Source of the DNA: Primulina eburnea
Taxonomy: Eukaryota; Streptophyta; Magnoliopsida; Lamiales; Gesneriaceae
Direction of reading: 5' to 3'
NCBI RefSeq assembly: GCF_022965805.1
Contig: NC_133108.1
Coordinates: 24,643,545-24,707,544 of the forward strand
DNA: 64,000 nucleotides
Shown: in pieces, positions 23,846-35,200 of the stretch
Layout of the letters: each line of letters opens with the position of its first letter
How positions within the stretch are numbered: position 1 is the stretch's first letter
Program-made: the position numbers and the translations under genes
The notes under the pieces: generated by a model
Seen by the model: only the letters and a program-made list of their open reading frames with translations
Databases searched by the model: none
What the model was told of the DNA's origin: nothing

Positions 23846-24773
23846 TTGGCAATTGATGATTGGCTTCTTTTGGATGATAATGTGGTGAATACAATGGCAA
23901 CAAATATGAAATTAAAGTTTGAAAAGTATTGGGAGATGATGAATTTTTTATTGGCAATTGGGATCATTTTAGATCCGAGGTACAAGATGAAGACAATTCA
24001 ATTTTATTATCCTCTTGTTTATGGTGATATGTCTTCATTTGAGATTGAAAAAATAAAAAAAATATTGTATGAAATTGTTGAAGAGTACAAGAAGAGATCC
24101 AAACAATCTCAGGAAGTGAAAGATTCACGATCTTCATATTTAAGGCCTCCACTTCCTAAGCGTGGTAGTTATGCTGATAAATTTGAGATGTTCATGGATT
24201 CCAATAGTAATACTGAACTTGAGAAGTCGGAGTTGGATTATTATTTAGAAGAGTCTTTGTTGCCAAGAAATACAAGTGAGTTTGATATCTTATGTTGGTG
24301 GAAGACGAATGGGATCAAATATCCTATTTTGCATGATATTACAAAGGATGTGTTGGCCATTCCTGTGACGACTGTTGCTTCTGAATCAACAATTCAGTAC
24401 GAGTGGGAGAGTTTTAAGTGTTCACCGTAATCGACTTCATCCTAAAACTGTGGAGGCTTTAATGTATGCTCGAGATTGGTTATGGAGTGAAATTCAAGGT
24501 ATTAAATAGTTTCATGTAAAAATTGTTTATGATGTTTTATTTATATTTATAATTTATAATATTTTTTATTTGTTTTGTTAGATTATATATCTTCGAAGGA
24601 TCAAAAGTTTGACAACGATTCTGATATAGAGGTAAGGAACAATTTATTTTTTTTAATTGTATTAAAGTGTTTGAAATTTATATATTTTTTCTCTCTGTCT
24701 TATTATTTTTTAGGAACCGGAGTCATGCACTAACAGTAATACTGATTACACCATGGACTATGGAGTGATGTGA
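23846..24773 (+). pseudogene. C-terminal part of a BED-type hAT transposase (RICESLEEPER-like)
   Basis: Open from 23846 with the hAT block 'MATNMKLKFEKYWEMMN ... ILDPRYK', followed by the dimerisation region (FDILCWWKTNG, YPILHDITKDVLAIPVTTVASEST). One extra A near 24390 shifts the frame. In the +1 frame the domain continues (SGRVLSVHRNRLHPKTVEAL) to a donor at 24498/24499. Two small exons follow at 24582-24631 and 24714-24773, ending in TGA. The BED zinc finger and the first catalytic Asp region are absent. Introns are kept, so this is not a retrocopy. Domesticated relatives exist, but the TIRs and truncation argue for a dead transposon. Confidence 0.85.
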
Positions 24774-25074
24774 TATGATGTGATGGTGGACCTAATCAAT
24801 TAGTTGTGCTGGTGAAGTTGGATACAATTGATTGTGTTTTGTTCTTGTAATTGGTCGAGAGGAGTTGAAGGTGTTTGTGATCATATAGGTTATTTGGTCA
24901 AACATTTGAAAAACTAGTCGTATTATTCAAGTTTTGTTTGGATGTGGATTATGGAAGTAGCCACAACAAATTATGATTAAATTTTTAAGGAAAAGAAACA
25001 TGCTTATATATGTCGTGTTAAGAGGGAGAGAGATATTATAATAATTTCATAATTTTGGAAAAAATGAGAGTACA

Positions 25075-25478
25075 TGTAATGCCCGAGATTTTATATCGTG
25101 TTAAATTACGATTATAGATTTTAATCGAGACGATTATGAAAGGGCTAATCGGACACGAATGGAAATAAACATGAAAAGATGTTGGTGCGAGGAAATGAGC
25201 CTCGCGCATATGCGCGACTGGATGCGGCACATATGCGCGGAATAGGCAGAACCCCTCGCGCATATGCGCGGCTTGTATTGGCGCACATGCGCGAGGGTAC
25301 CCGAGAGTTGTGAAGAATTCCTCGCGCATATGCGCGGAAGAGGTGCGCGCATATGCACGAGATGCCGTGCTGGGGACGTGCCGAGACAGAATGTCTCGCG
25401 CATATGCGCGGGTTGATGTCGCGCATATGCGCGAGACGTGTGCTACAAAGATTGAGCCACTCGTCCACCTACATGCAA

Positions 25479-25518
<40 letters not shown>

Positions 25519-26855
25519 AACGTAATTCTTCAGAAATCAGCATAATATAATCGAAATATGTTGTTGTGAAAGTGTTGAAAATCCTTACGCCTTTTGTGAG
25601 AAATCCGTCCGTTAGATTTTAAATCCGACTTCGGTACTGTGTTCATATCAACGCAGGCTACTACGAGACGTAAGTTTTATTACGTTTTGACATGTTTTGG
25701 AATTATGATGTTTTTAGAATTGAATACACGTCATATATGTTGTTCTTGACATGTTAGACAGCGTAGAATCGAAGTCAGTTTAATAAACGGACTGAATATG
25801 GAATTGTTATGATTTTCAGAATGAAATTGACTGAGATGTGATATCAGATCTGTAGGGTGGTTGATTGTAAACGATTGGAATTGATATAGACTGATATAGT
25901 ATTAGCAGTATCGCAAGATTGTACTGTTGTACTGTCAGAATTTGATAAAACAGAGATGTTGTGATTTGATTAGAATATTGATACAGAATATTGGTATTGT
26001 CATTGCCAGATTGAACAGTGACAGACTTTGAATCAAGACTTTGATTGTATCAGAGCGACAGCACGAAAGGTATAAATAAATGTTGATTTGGGATTGCACA
26101 ACTCGAGTTAGGTTTGACTTGAGTTTGCCTAAATCACATACTTTATTTTATTGCATTGATATTTGCAGATTATCAGATTGATATGTTAATGTGTTGACTT
26201 AGAACAGAGTCAGAGTCCGAGTCTAGGGCAGATCAGCCTAGCTAGGGCAGAACCGCCGAGTCTTTCTCAGAACCGATAAGACTCTAGACTTACGGTGTAT
26301 CGAAGAGCCTTAGATGTAGATCGACGTCTATCTCAGACACTCGATACAGCATACCAAAGTCTAAATTAGATTGGGATCCCTAGATTTGAGATAAGATAAG
26401 AATAGATCACGAGTCATTGATTCATGTAATCAGATTAGATACATGTTTGATGTTTGTTTATGCTTTGGTATATGTTTTATATGATTGCATTTACTACATT
26501 GTTTATACTGGGATATTTATATCTCACCGGAGTTATCCGGCTGTTGTCTTGTTTGTATGGGTGCATGATAACAGGTGGGACAGGTACATGGTCACAGAGA
26601 TGAAGACAGATCGAGATTAGAGTGGTGATACCGGAGTTGGACTAGAGATAGGGTTTAAACACTTGATAGTAGTTGGTGAACCTGAGTATGTATGATTGTA
26701 TATTTTATCAGATTTATACTTTTATACTGATATGTATAGGAGTTTGATTCCATTACCTTCCGCATTTAAAAAAAAAAAAAATTTAGACCCTGATTATTAT
26801 AATTGATTTAGTCCCAATAACAATTAAGAACATGATTAGCGTCCGGGTCCCCACA
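25075..26855 (+). repeat. Ty3/gypsy solo LTR inside the hAT element
   Basis: Starts TGTAATGCCCGAG and ends GGGTCCCCACA. The flanks 25070-25074 and 26856-26860 are both GTACA. It is the same LTR family as those at 43829, 50487, 53702 and 62255, with the shared late landmarks 'ggtataaat..', 'ccggctgttgtcttgtttgt' and 'gataacaggtgggacagg'. A CGCGCATATGCGCG array lies at 25197-25436 and a (TA)n run at about 25487-25516. Confidence 0.93.
25197..25436. repeat. CGCGCATATGCGCG palindrome array (solo LTR)
   Basis: Eight sites, five of them the exact 14-base palindrome or one base longer, the others one or two CpG changes away (CACATATGCGCG, GCGCACATGCGCG). They are spaced about 20-50 bases apart in pairs and begin about 120 bases from the LTR start. 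Confidence 0.9.
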
Positions 26856-28802
26856 GTACATGTCAAGTTATCATGTACGACGTCAAAATAAATTCTTCAA
26901 AAAAAAATTCAAGCGGGGGACGGGGATGGGGCCGGGGATCCTTATCCCCGCGGGGTCGGGGATGGGGATTCCCCGATTTGTATAATCGGGGATGGGGGCG
27001 GGGATATAAAACGGGGGCGGGGATGGGGATGGCAAACTCGCCCCGGCCCCGGCCCATTGCCATCCCTAAGGCTAGGGTTTAGCTCATCAACCATTATTTA
27101 TAATTAAGTGATGACCTAATTACCATAAAATAATACATGGGCTTTTTAATTAACATTGATGGGCTTGATTAATTAATTGGGCTAGTCCAACTAGTTTAAT
27201 TAATTAATCAAGGTTCATTAAACTTTAATTCTTTAATATGTTCGACTTGTACTCTTACAAGCCCATTAAACATACTTCCCACTATATTTAATTTAATATT
27301 TAATAAACTCAAGCTTTGAGCTTTAATAAATTAAATATATTATAAATTCAACATTTGAATTTATTATTTAAATTATAAATTCAACTCCTTGAATTTTATC
27401 ACCTCCGAAATTTAATATTTAATAAACCCAACTTTTGAGTTTAATAAATCAAATTATCAAATTTTATAAATTCAACTCCTTGAATTTATTCTCTCCAAAT
27501 TTCATAAATTCAACTTCTTGAATTTACTATCTCATAAATTCAACTTCTTGAATTTATTTTTTCAAAATTTAATTATCATAAATTCAACTCTTTGAATTTA
27601 CTATATCATAATATAAATTCAACTCCTTGAATTTATTCTCTCAACGGGAACAAACGATCCAGTGCTTGTGTGACCCTCAATGGTTCAGGGATACAGCTAG
27701 CCGTGAGTTCACAATTCTTTGTGATTCAGGACATAATCCTTTATTCGGGCTTACCCTAGTTAGCCCCATTCATTTCATCAACACCTTGATCAAGAATGTC
27801 AGAACTCATTTCTGATTGCACCCATCGGATCATGGTAAGAGCGTCTAGTAGCATCGCCCCATGATCCCCTAGGTATCACTGATAGTGCCTGCAAGAACCA
27901 GTAGATTATGATTAACGTACAGTACGGTCCTTTCATCTCATATATCCCGATCAAATCTGCAACCATTGGTTCATCGAGGGTTGCATATTAATTCGATAAC
28001 TATGTGATAACTATAATAATGGCATCGCGTGTAATATTAGAGAACTCCTTCTCCAACGTACATCTCATACTCTGGCCTGAGATTCCATGCACTATTATTA
28101 CATCAGATCACATAGGATATCCACACCCGTAGGTGAGCGGTGAATCCTCGACTACAATGCACTGGCTCCTATATGTATCGCAACTGTACCCAACCTCGCC
28201 ATCTGATGAGTCTCTTGGAGCCGGTAAATGAGTCAAAACACAGCCCTAGCATATAGAGCCTCAGTGTTGTCCCGGGTCGTAAGGACTAATGGTGTACAAT
28301 CATAACCACGGACTTATCCTCTCGATGAATGATAACCACTTGGAAAGACCGAAGGAGGGTTGTTCGGTATAATCATCATATGACTATCCATCTGCATGTT
28401 TGGACATCTTTATGCCCTTACCAAGAAACGCAGTACACAACATCACAGATGCTAGTCTCGAGTTCAAGCGACATTTATCCATGTTTTAGGCGGCTGAATC
28501 GACTAGGAATGAGTTTAGAATATGCAGTTTTTACAAATGATTTTCAACATAGAATTACTATTCATTTGTATTAAAGCATAATCAAGGACTTTATCTATGC
28601 TGTATGCATGGGTATACAGATAAAGTATAACAAGACCACAAAAAGTTAAATTATATTAAAACAAAGATTGTTTATTTCACTTGAGTCAATAAATTCCCTA
28701 GCCAACCGTTGACTTGCAGGGCATCTACTCTAATAAGCACTTCGTACGCCGGGAGAATTCATGACGTTTCTCAAGTTTTATTTAAACTTGCATCCCAGTT
28801 GA

Positions 28803-28953
28803 ATCTTATGAAATCAATTATTATTATTAGATTATTTTATCAGAAAAAAATCATTTACTTCTGGAACGAAGTTTCAATTTACATTTAAGATTCAATCGTA
28901 AATGTTTTTTTCCTGATAAAATAATCTAATAATAACAATTGATTTCATAAGAT
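28803..28953. repeat. Foldback repeat with 56-base arms
   Basis: The arm 28803-28858 (atcttatgaaatcaatt...cagaaaaaaatcatttac) is inverted at 28898-28953 (gtaaatg...cctgataaaataatc...ttgatttcataagat), with about 40 bases between. It is likely a small MITE; the hairpin would be long and nearly perfect. No gene in 28741-29100. Confidence 0.75.
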
Positions 28954-29099
28954 TTTTGGGATAAAACCTGAAAAACATGACGTAAAAAAGTCTAAATCGG
29001 ATAAATAAGAAAAAAACGTAAGATCCTGTACCGTATTATTAGAAATCATGTTTAAACTCTCAATAGTCATTTTATTATCTTACGTTAATCTATTACACT

Positions 29100-29740
29100 T
29101 GAAACCGTTAACATTTGGAGAGATGTTGTATATTGATTCTCATGTTTACATGGGGATGTATAGGTGATACCCCCATAAAGATACGGGTCATTATTAAACC
29201 CGGTTTATTACTTGGATAGCCCAGATTAGAGCCAATATGCTGGGTAATTTCCTCAAAGACCCGGGCACTTCTACTCTTCCCGGGTAATTACTATATAGCC
29301 CAGGCCCTCAAACATGTACCCGAGTACCTTAACACCCGGGCCACCTCGAGAATTGTACCACACTCGAGTATGAATGATACAGGTCGTCTAATCTGTCAGA
29401 ACCACTTGAGCTTGGAGTGTCCTAGAAGTCATTAGAAGCTATAGTATGGGCAACCGACTTGCCATACTTAATAGGTGACACTGGAATCGAGGTACCTACC
29501 CCATTTTCTACTATGAATATCAGATATACTTCTCATTTAATGATTCTGAATCCTTGAACTTTCAAACACTTACATATATTCTCTCATATATTTGCTTGTG
29601 TTCATCCTCAACCTGCTAACTTAAGCATCGGAGTGGCTACGCCGGACACCCCTCCGACGCCCATTCACGAGTTACTTTTCTTGTTTGCAGTTGTTATCGA
29701 AGCCATTATCCCAAACACTATAAATTATTGATTTGACACA
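29100..29740 (+). repeat. Probable LTR of a Ty3/gypsy element, 5' of gag
   Basis: Contains repeated 'cccgg' motifs (acccggtttatta, cccgggcca), then a 'taagcatcggagtggctacgcc' block and 'ttgacaca' before 'ttggagcccc'. This is the layout seen just before gag in Tat-like gypsy elements, where the primer binding site is usually TTGGCGCC. The left end is not resolved and no partner LTR was found. Confidence 0.4.
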
Positions 29741-29824
29741 TTGGAGCCCCTTACCCGGCTCATCCATTTCAGCGAGATCACATCATTGACGACGTCAGCG
29801 GGAAAGTGAGATTAAGACGTTGAT

Positions 29825-30655
29825 ATGGCTCCTACAAGAAGAACTAACCAGGATAATTCCTGGGTCCCTGGAGATGGTGGACAGACTTCGGGGCAAGGTG
29901 GTGTTCAAACCATCGGACCCAATCTTATTACTATGTCCCCGAAAGAGTCGGCTAGAATTGTGTCCGAGGCCGTGAAACAAGCCATGGCTAGGAAAGAAGC
30001 TTCTCGTCATGTTACACCACCTGGGGATAGACAGGAGAATGAGCAGGAGTTGAGGGAGGAGGATGAAGAGAGAGGAGAAGACGAGTAATCTAGTGCCGGG
30101 TCCAAATCCCCAACTGTGGCAGAAGAGCTGTTGGAGTTGAGGCAAAAAATGAAGGTCTTGGAGAGACAGTTGGAAGGCCGGGGCACCTCTTGGGAAATTG
30201 CCAAAGGATGTCCATTTGTTGAAATAATTGTCCGGGAACCTCTTCCCGTTAATTTCAAATCTGTCAAAGTAAAAGATTACGATGACTATGCAGACCACGA
30301 GGAGCACCTGGCCAGATTTGAAAATATGACCATGTTACACTGTTACACTGATCGGATCAAGTGTAAGGTGTTCCTGACAATGTTGGTGGATTCGGATCAA
30401 AGATGGTTCGAGGGTTTGGCTCCTCAAAGTATTAGTTCTTTCAAAAACTTTCAAAAGGTGTTTTAACACCATTTCAGCAGCAGTAAAAAATACAAAAAGA
30501 CTGCTTTTAGTATTTTTGAAGTCAAATAGAGCCCGGAGGAAAGTCTAAGGGCTTACATCAGAAGATTTAATAGAGTGGCTTTGGATGTTCGTACTTGTGC
30601 CACTGAGACAAAAACGACTACATTCACCCAAGCTTGAGGTAGGGTGAATTTTTCA
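29825..30655 (+). pseudogene. Gag of a Ty3/gypsy element (retrotransposon gag domain), degenerate
   Basis: Starts MAPTRRTNQDN and stays in one frame to about 30640 with stops at 30086-30088, 30464-30466 and in the SPEESL region. The gag core is clear: 'EHLARFENMTMLHCYTDRIK', 'RWFEGLAPQSI' and 'SLRAYIRRFNRVALDV'. The domain breaks off near 30655, where sequence of a different element type begins with no LTR between. Confidence 0.85.
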
Positions 30656-32207
30656 AGTCAGGGGTTCAGGTAAATGCTTCAAGTGTGGAGCCAGTGATCA
30701 CATCCTGAAAGACTGCTCGCAGTGAAGGCAGCCGACTCAGGGAAAAGTGTTCGCCATGCATGCCAAGGAGGTGAACCCAAACACGACTCTACTGACTGGT
30801 AACCTATTAATTCAGCACCATCTTATTTTTTCCATTCATGCTTCGAATTTTACTTGGGAATAATCGTATGTTGTTTTCGTATTTTGGAGACTTTGGATAG
30901 ATATTGTCACCTATGCATGAGGTTAAGATTAGTAAGTTGAGGTATAAATTTGTGTGTTGTGCTAACGTCCCTCAGGAAATATCTTCATAAAGAGAGTAGC
31001 CACGAAGACCTTGTTAGTTTCCGAGGATACTCACTCTTTTATCTCAGAAACGTTCACTAATTATTTGGATGTCAAGTCCATTGGACTCGACGTGAGCCAC
31101 TCCGTGACAGTTCCTTCAGGGGAGGAGTTATCTGCTACTAGCGTGGTCAGAGATATTGATCTTGAACACATGGTCACCTAGTTTACGCCGACCTGATTGT
31201 GTTGCCAATGCCAGAGTTTGATGTTATCTTGGGGATGGACTGGTTGATGAAGAACATAGTTCTAATTAATTTTAAGAAATGATCAGTGTTGGTAAGACCT
31301 TTGGGCATGGAACGATTTCTTTTTGAGCCAGACAGGTGGAGAAGTTTCCCTCGAATGATCCCCTGCATGCAGGCATGGAAAATTATACATAAGGGGTGTC
31401 AGACATTCTTGGCCTGTATTATTTCAACACCTGACGCATCCACCCCGTCGGTATCTGACGTACCAGTTGTAAGAGATTTTCCTAATGTTTCCCAGACAAC
31501 GTCACAGGCCTTCCACCAGAGAGAGATAGGTGGAATTCGCCATTGACCTTTTGCTAGGCACTGTGCCAATCTCTAAGGCACCGTACCATTTGGGTCCAAT
31601 AGAGATGTTAGAGCTCAAACAACAAATTCACGAGCTCCGAGTCAAAAGAATGCATCCGCCCTAGTTTCTCACCATGGGGCGCACCAGTGCTCTTCGTAAA
31701 AAAGAAAGATTGATGCATGAAGTTGTATATCGATTACCGGGAATTGAACAAGATAACGATCAAGAACAAGTATCCATTACCAAGGATCGAGGACTTATTC
31801 GATCAGTTGCAGGGAGCTACAATGTTCTCTAAGATAGATCTATCTGGGTAACATCAACTGAAGGTAAAGGATGCAGATGTTCATAAGACATCATTCAGAA
31901 CTAGATATGGGCACTACGAGTTCTTAGTGATGCCATTTGGACTGACGAATGCTCCAGATATTTTTATGGGACTAATGAATCGAGAGCCCGACCCAGATCA
32001 TTTCGTCATAGTATTCATTGACGACATTCTTATATACTCAAAGAGCCATGAGGAACACAGTCAACATTTGAGTAAAGTTTTGCAATTCTTGTAGAGCCAC
32101 AAGTTGTTTGAAAAATTCATTAAGTGTGAATTCTGGTTGGAGAAAATAGTATTTTTGGGACATATCATATCTAGCAGTGGCATTGAGGTGGATCCAGCTA
32201 AAGTAGC
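30656..32207 (+). pseudogene. Ty3/gypsy zinc knuckle, protease and RT (first part), degenerate
   Basis: Begins with a zinc knuckle CFKCGASDHILKDC. Protease-like sequence follows (SHSVTVPSGEELSATSVVRDI; LGMDW-like around 31230) with the catalytic DSG lost. RT comes next: [20 protein letters not shown] and the catalytic [10 protein letters not shown] near 32017. Many stops and frame changes are present. The frame is cut at 32207 after 'GIEVDPAKVA' and resumes at 37302 with 'IKE.VEPKNTSEIR', so one pol gene is split by the inserted block 32208-37296. Confidence 0.88.
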
Positions 32208-35200
32208 TGTAAGGTCCAAAATTAAGATGACGTAATCCAACGACATGCAAATCTAGGAATTCTGAAAAATGGTTAATTAAATTATTTTAATTGCTTAATT
32301 GATTATGTGATATGCATGATTATATGTTAAATAGGGTTTTTTGTCATTATGCATAAAATTGTATTTTTAAAGGATTATTCAAGTTGCGAACGAGGAACGA
32401 AGACCGATGACTGAAAATGTAAAATGTTTTTATTAAATAATTGTTATTAATTATTTGAAATATGGTTGATGGTATTTCATATTTTTGAAAATAAGGGGTT
32501 TTTGAGGTGATTTTATACGCCGGGACGTAAATTTTATCGGTGTTAATTTTTCAACAAAAATACGAACCTTTTGGTAACCCGACAATTAAATTCACAAACT
32601 TATTTTAGTAAAACTATTTTAATATTTTAATTAAATCCTAATTAAGAATAATGGGCCTAAATTTATGCTTAATGGGCCTAAGCTTAATTAAGGAGATAAT
32701 TAACTATTTAATATGTTAAACCCACCCCAAACCGACACTTTCACACGCCACTTCAGATTTTTGGCACACCAAAACTCTTATTATCACACGGCACACACAT
32801 ATCCTTCAAGGAAAAGCATCAAGTTTTGCTTAGGATTTCAAGCCAAGGTCTCGTCGTCAACGTTCTTCGATTCGTCGACGTTTATTCGTGCTTTAAATAT
32901 GCAAAGGCATGTCATATTCTCCTTTATACTCATCCATCACTATGTATTGCATGGAAAAACAAGATGTACTTTTCTTATTTTCGTTTTTGTGCTTCATCAT
33001 GAATTTGAAAGTTTGTTAATTGACCCAAAAAACATGTTTATTCTGTTTAGAAGGGACTTCCATGTATTAGGATGTTATGGGACATGTTTTACACGAGTTT
33101 AAGAGTCATTAGAAGCAACAATAACACTGCACAATAAAAGAAACACAAAGCTGGAAACCATCGGGTGTCATGTTGAGTGTAGGGCCTTGGTTGGAAAGGT
33201 TTGGTGGCTTGGCTTGGCTTTGGTTGGGACCAGGGCTTGTCTAGGGATGTGATTGCGTCAAGGGAAGAGTCCTAGAGTTTTGTATGTTTATTGGGTTATT
33301 TGGTTTAGATGTTAAGAGTTGTGTTTATTGGTTTTAGTATGGTTGGTTATTATTATTTTGTGGTATTGTTGATGTTCATGGATGGTGGATGTTTAGTATC
33401 AGCGTTTCGGTTCGATTTTAGTTGCTTTAGTATTGTTCTTGGCCGTGACCAGACCGCACCCGCGGTCCTTGCAGCAGCGCACCCGCGGTCTTGATTACAA
33501 CATTTTGTGTAGAAATGCCGTAGACACACCGCACCCGCGGTGTATTGGTACCACACCCACGGTGAAGGCACCGCACCCGCGGTAAAGTTAGGACCGCACC
33601 CGCAGTCGTCGATTTCAGAATTTTGGTTGGGAGGCCGTGAGCTCAGCGCACCCGCGGTAGAGATAGGAGCGCACCCGCGGTCGCGCACAGCTCGAGATTT
33701 TAAGTGATATAATTGGATGATTGGTTCACTTTCCCTCATTTACTTTCTTCCCATTTTCGATTTCTCTCCTTGGAGACTAGGGTTCTCTCATTTTCTTCCT
33801 TTCTTTTCTTTTATCCAAGCTCTTAGTTGGTGATTTGAGTTGAGATCAAGGTTCTTGGTTGTTCAAAGAGCTAAGGTAAGTCTTTTGGTTTAGGTATTTC
33901 TTTGTTTGGAGGAGATGTGATATGGGTTTGTTGATTTGGTTGGATTTATGGGTTAATTGACATGGGTGTTTGATTATTGAGTTGTTAATGGTGTGATTTA
34001 TGGTTTATTATTGTAGGATTTCAACCAAGAGTTTAGAACCAAGGTTTCAAGTGGTTGTAAGTGGAATCTCATTTATTGTGCTCACATGATTCTATATGTA
34101 TTGTTTTTTTCAAGAGTTTTATTATGCTATTCCCTTCCATTTGATTCATAGTATGTATTGACTCAATGTGTTGTAGAGTAGAGGCTTGTATATGCCTCAA
34201 TTGCTTAAAAAGGGAATACAAGAGAATAGTGTATTCAAAGTGTTTGTTTTAATGCCAAAGAGAGAATTCAAATGTTTTATGGATTGATAGATACATAGTC
34301 AGAGATTGCATGCAATTAGTTGATCAACGACCATAGGCTTATATCCCTCAGAGTTGTCGATTTATATCGATGGGATACGAGCAACCATAGACAGAGATAC
34401 TATTGATATCAATCCATACCAGAGAAAAGAGAAATACCATCTCATTTTATGCTATTGCTATGTTATTCATGTTTCAGAGTTGATGGTATTTACTGATTTC
34501 TAAGTTATGTTTTACAGAGTATGTTATGATCATTGCTATATAAGAGTTCCACTTGCTGAGTTTTATACTCATTTCAGTTATTTCATGTGATGCAGATAAA
34601 AGCGACGGACCGGAACGTTGATTGTGAGACCGGGGTCATATGCATACCAAGTTGGAAGGATGATGATTTTTGGATGACATTTTGGACATGATCATAGGAA
34701 TGATATTTTGTATTTTTGTTATATCATTTGAATGATCATGTCTTTACTTTTGATGTAAAGATTTTATAGAAATGTATTTGAAACTTCCTTCCATTGAAAG
34801 AAAAATTTTAAATTCCGCTGCTATTTTATTAAATTGGGTCGAGGTGTCACACTAGGACTCGGGGTAAGAGGCTGGGGAGGAGTCCTAGCAAGCTAGGACT
34901 CCACCCGAGAGTTACAGCAAGATGGAGCGCAGGTGATTAGCTGGTGCAGGGAGGAGGTTGCGTGGCCAGGAGCTCTGGGCTGGGTTAAGCTAGGTCCTTT
35001 AGGGTCTAGAGAAGGTGGTCCAGGGTCTAGACAAGGGATGGGATGGTTTGGTTCAAGCAGGGCCGAGCATGAATATGAGAGCATGAGGGGGGCCTTGTGC
35101 GCGCATGCTGTGATTCTGATCCAGGAGGCTTGTGCATGGGCTCCGGAGCTAGGGCTGGTCTGGGTCGAGTCTGGGCATGGTACAGGGTTGGCTAAGGTCA

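Larger units (their letters stand above)
23463..27068 (+). mobile_element. hAT-type DNA transposon with 8-bp target duplication
   Basis: The left end reads TAGGGAAGGCAAT and the right end, reverse-complemented, TAGGGATGGCAAT. The flanks 23455-23462 and 27069-27076 are both AGGCTAGG, a perfect 8-bp duplication typical of hAT. Both ends continue as GC-rich CCCCGC/GGGGATGGGG sub-terminal sequence. It holds only the C-terminal part of a transposase gene, so it is an internally deleted derivative. A gypsy solo LTR sits in its 3' half. Without that insertion it is about 1.8 kb. Confidence 0.93.
22924..28735 (-). mobile_element. Copia-family solo LTR, minus strand, carrying a nested hAT element
   Basis: On the minus strand it runs from TTAGAGTAGATGCCC (28735 side) to GGATCCAACA (22924), matching the copia LTRs at 6989 and 14819, including the hairpin row (27295-27645). 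The flanks 22919-22923 and 28736-28740 are both AGCAC, a perfect target duplication, with no internal region, so this is a solo LTR. The LTR itself is 22924-23462 plus 27077-28735. The first base pair of its 5' end is altered (TA for TG). It is clearly older than the full copia copy. Confidence 0.9.

Noticed and set aside
25036..25468. Overlapping minus-strand open frames with repeated AHMRE/RAYAR peptides
   Set aside because: They are translations of the CGCGCATATGCGCG array in several frames. Stop density is low because of GC-rich repeats, and there is no start context or conservation. The same applies to frames at 43873-44240 and 50531-50892.
26863..27082. Open frames in GGGGATGGGG sequence
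   Set aside because: Sub-terminal repeat of the hAT element; Gly/Arg and Pro/Arg-rich nonsense on the two strands.
32938..32947. CACTA five-base duplication as the start of the inner LTR in the 5.1 kb block
   Set aside because: It matches CACTA at 34851-34855, but the sequence before and after 32943 looks continuous with the related LTR at about 40130-40240, so the match may be chance.
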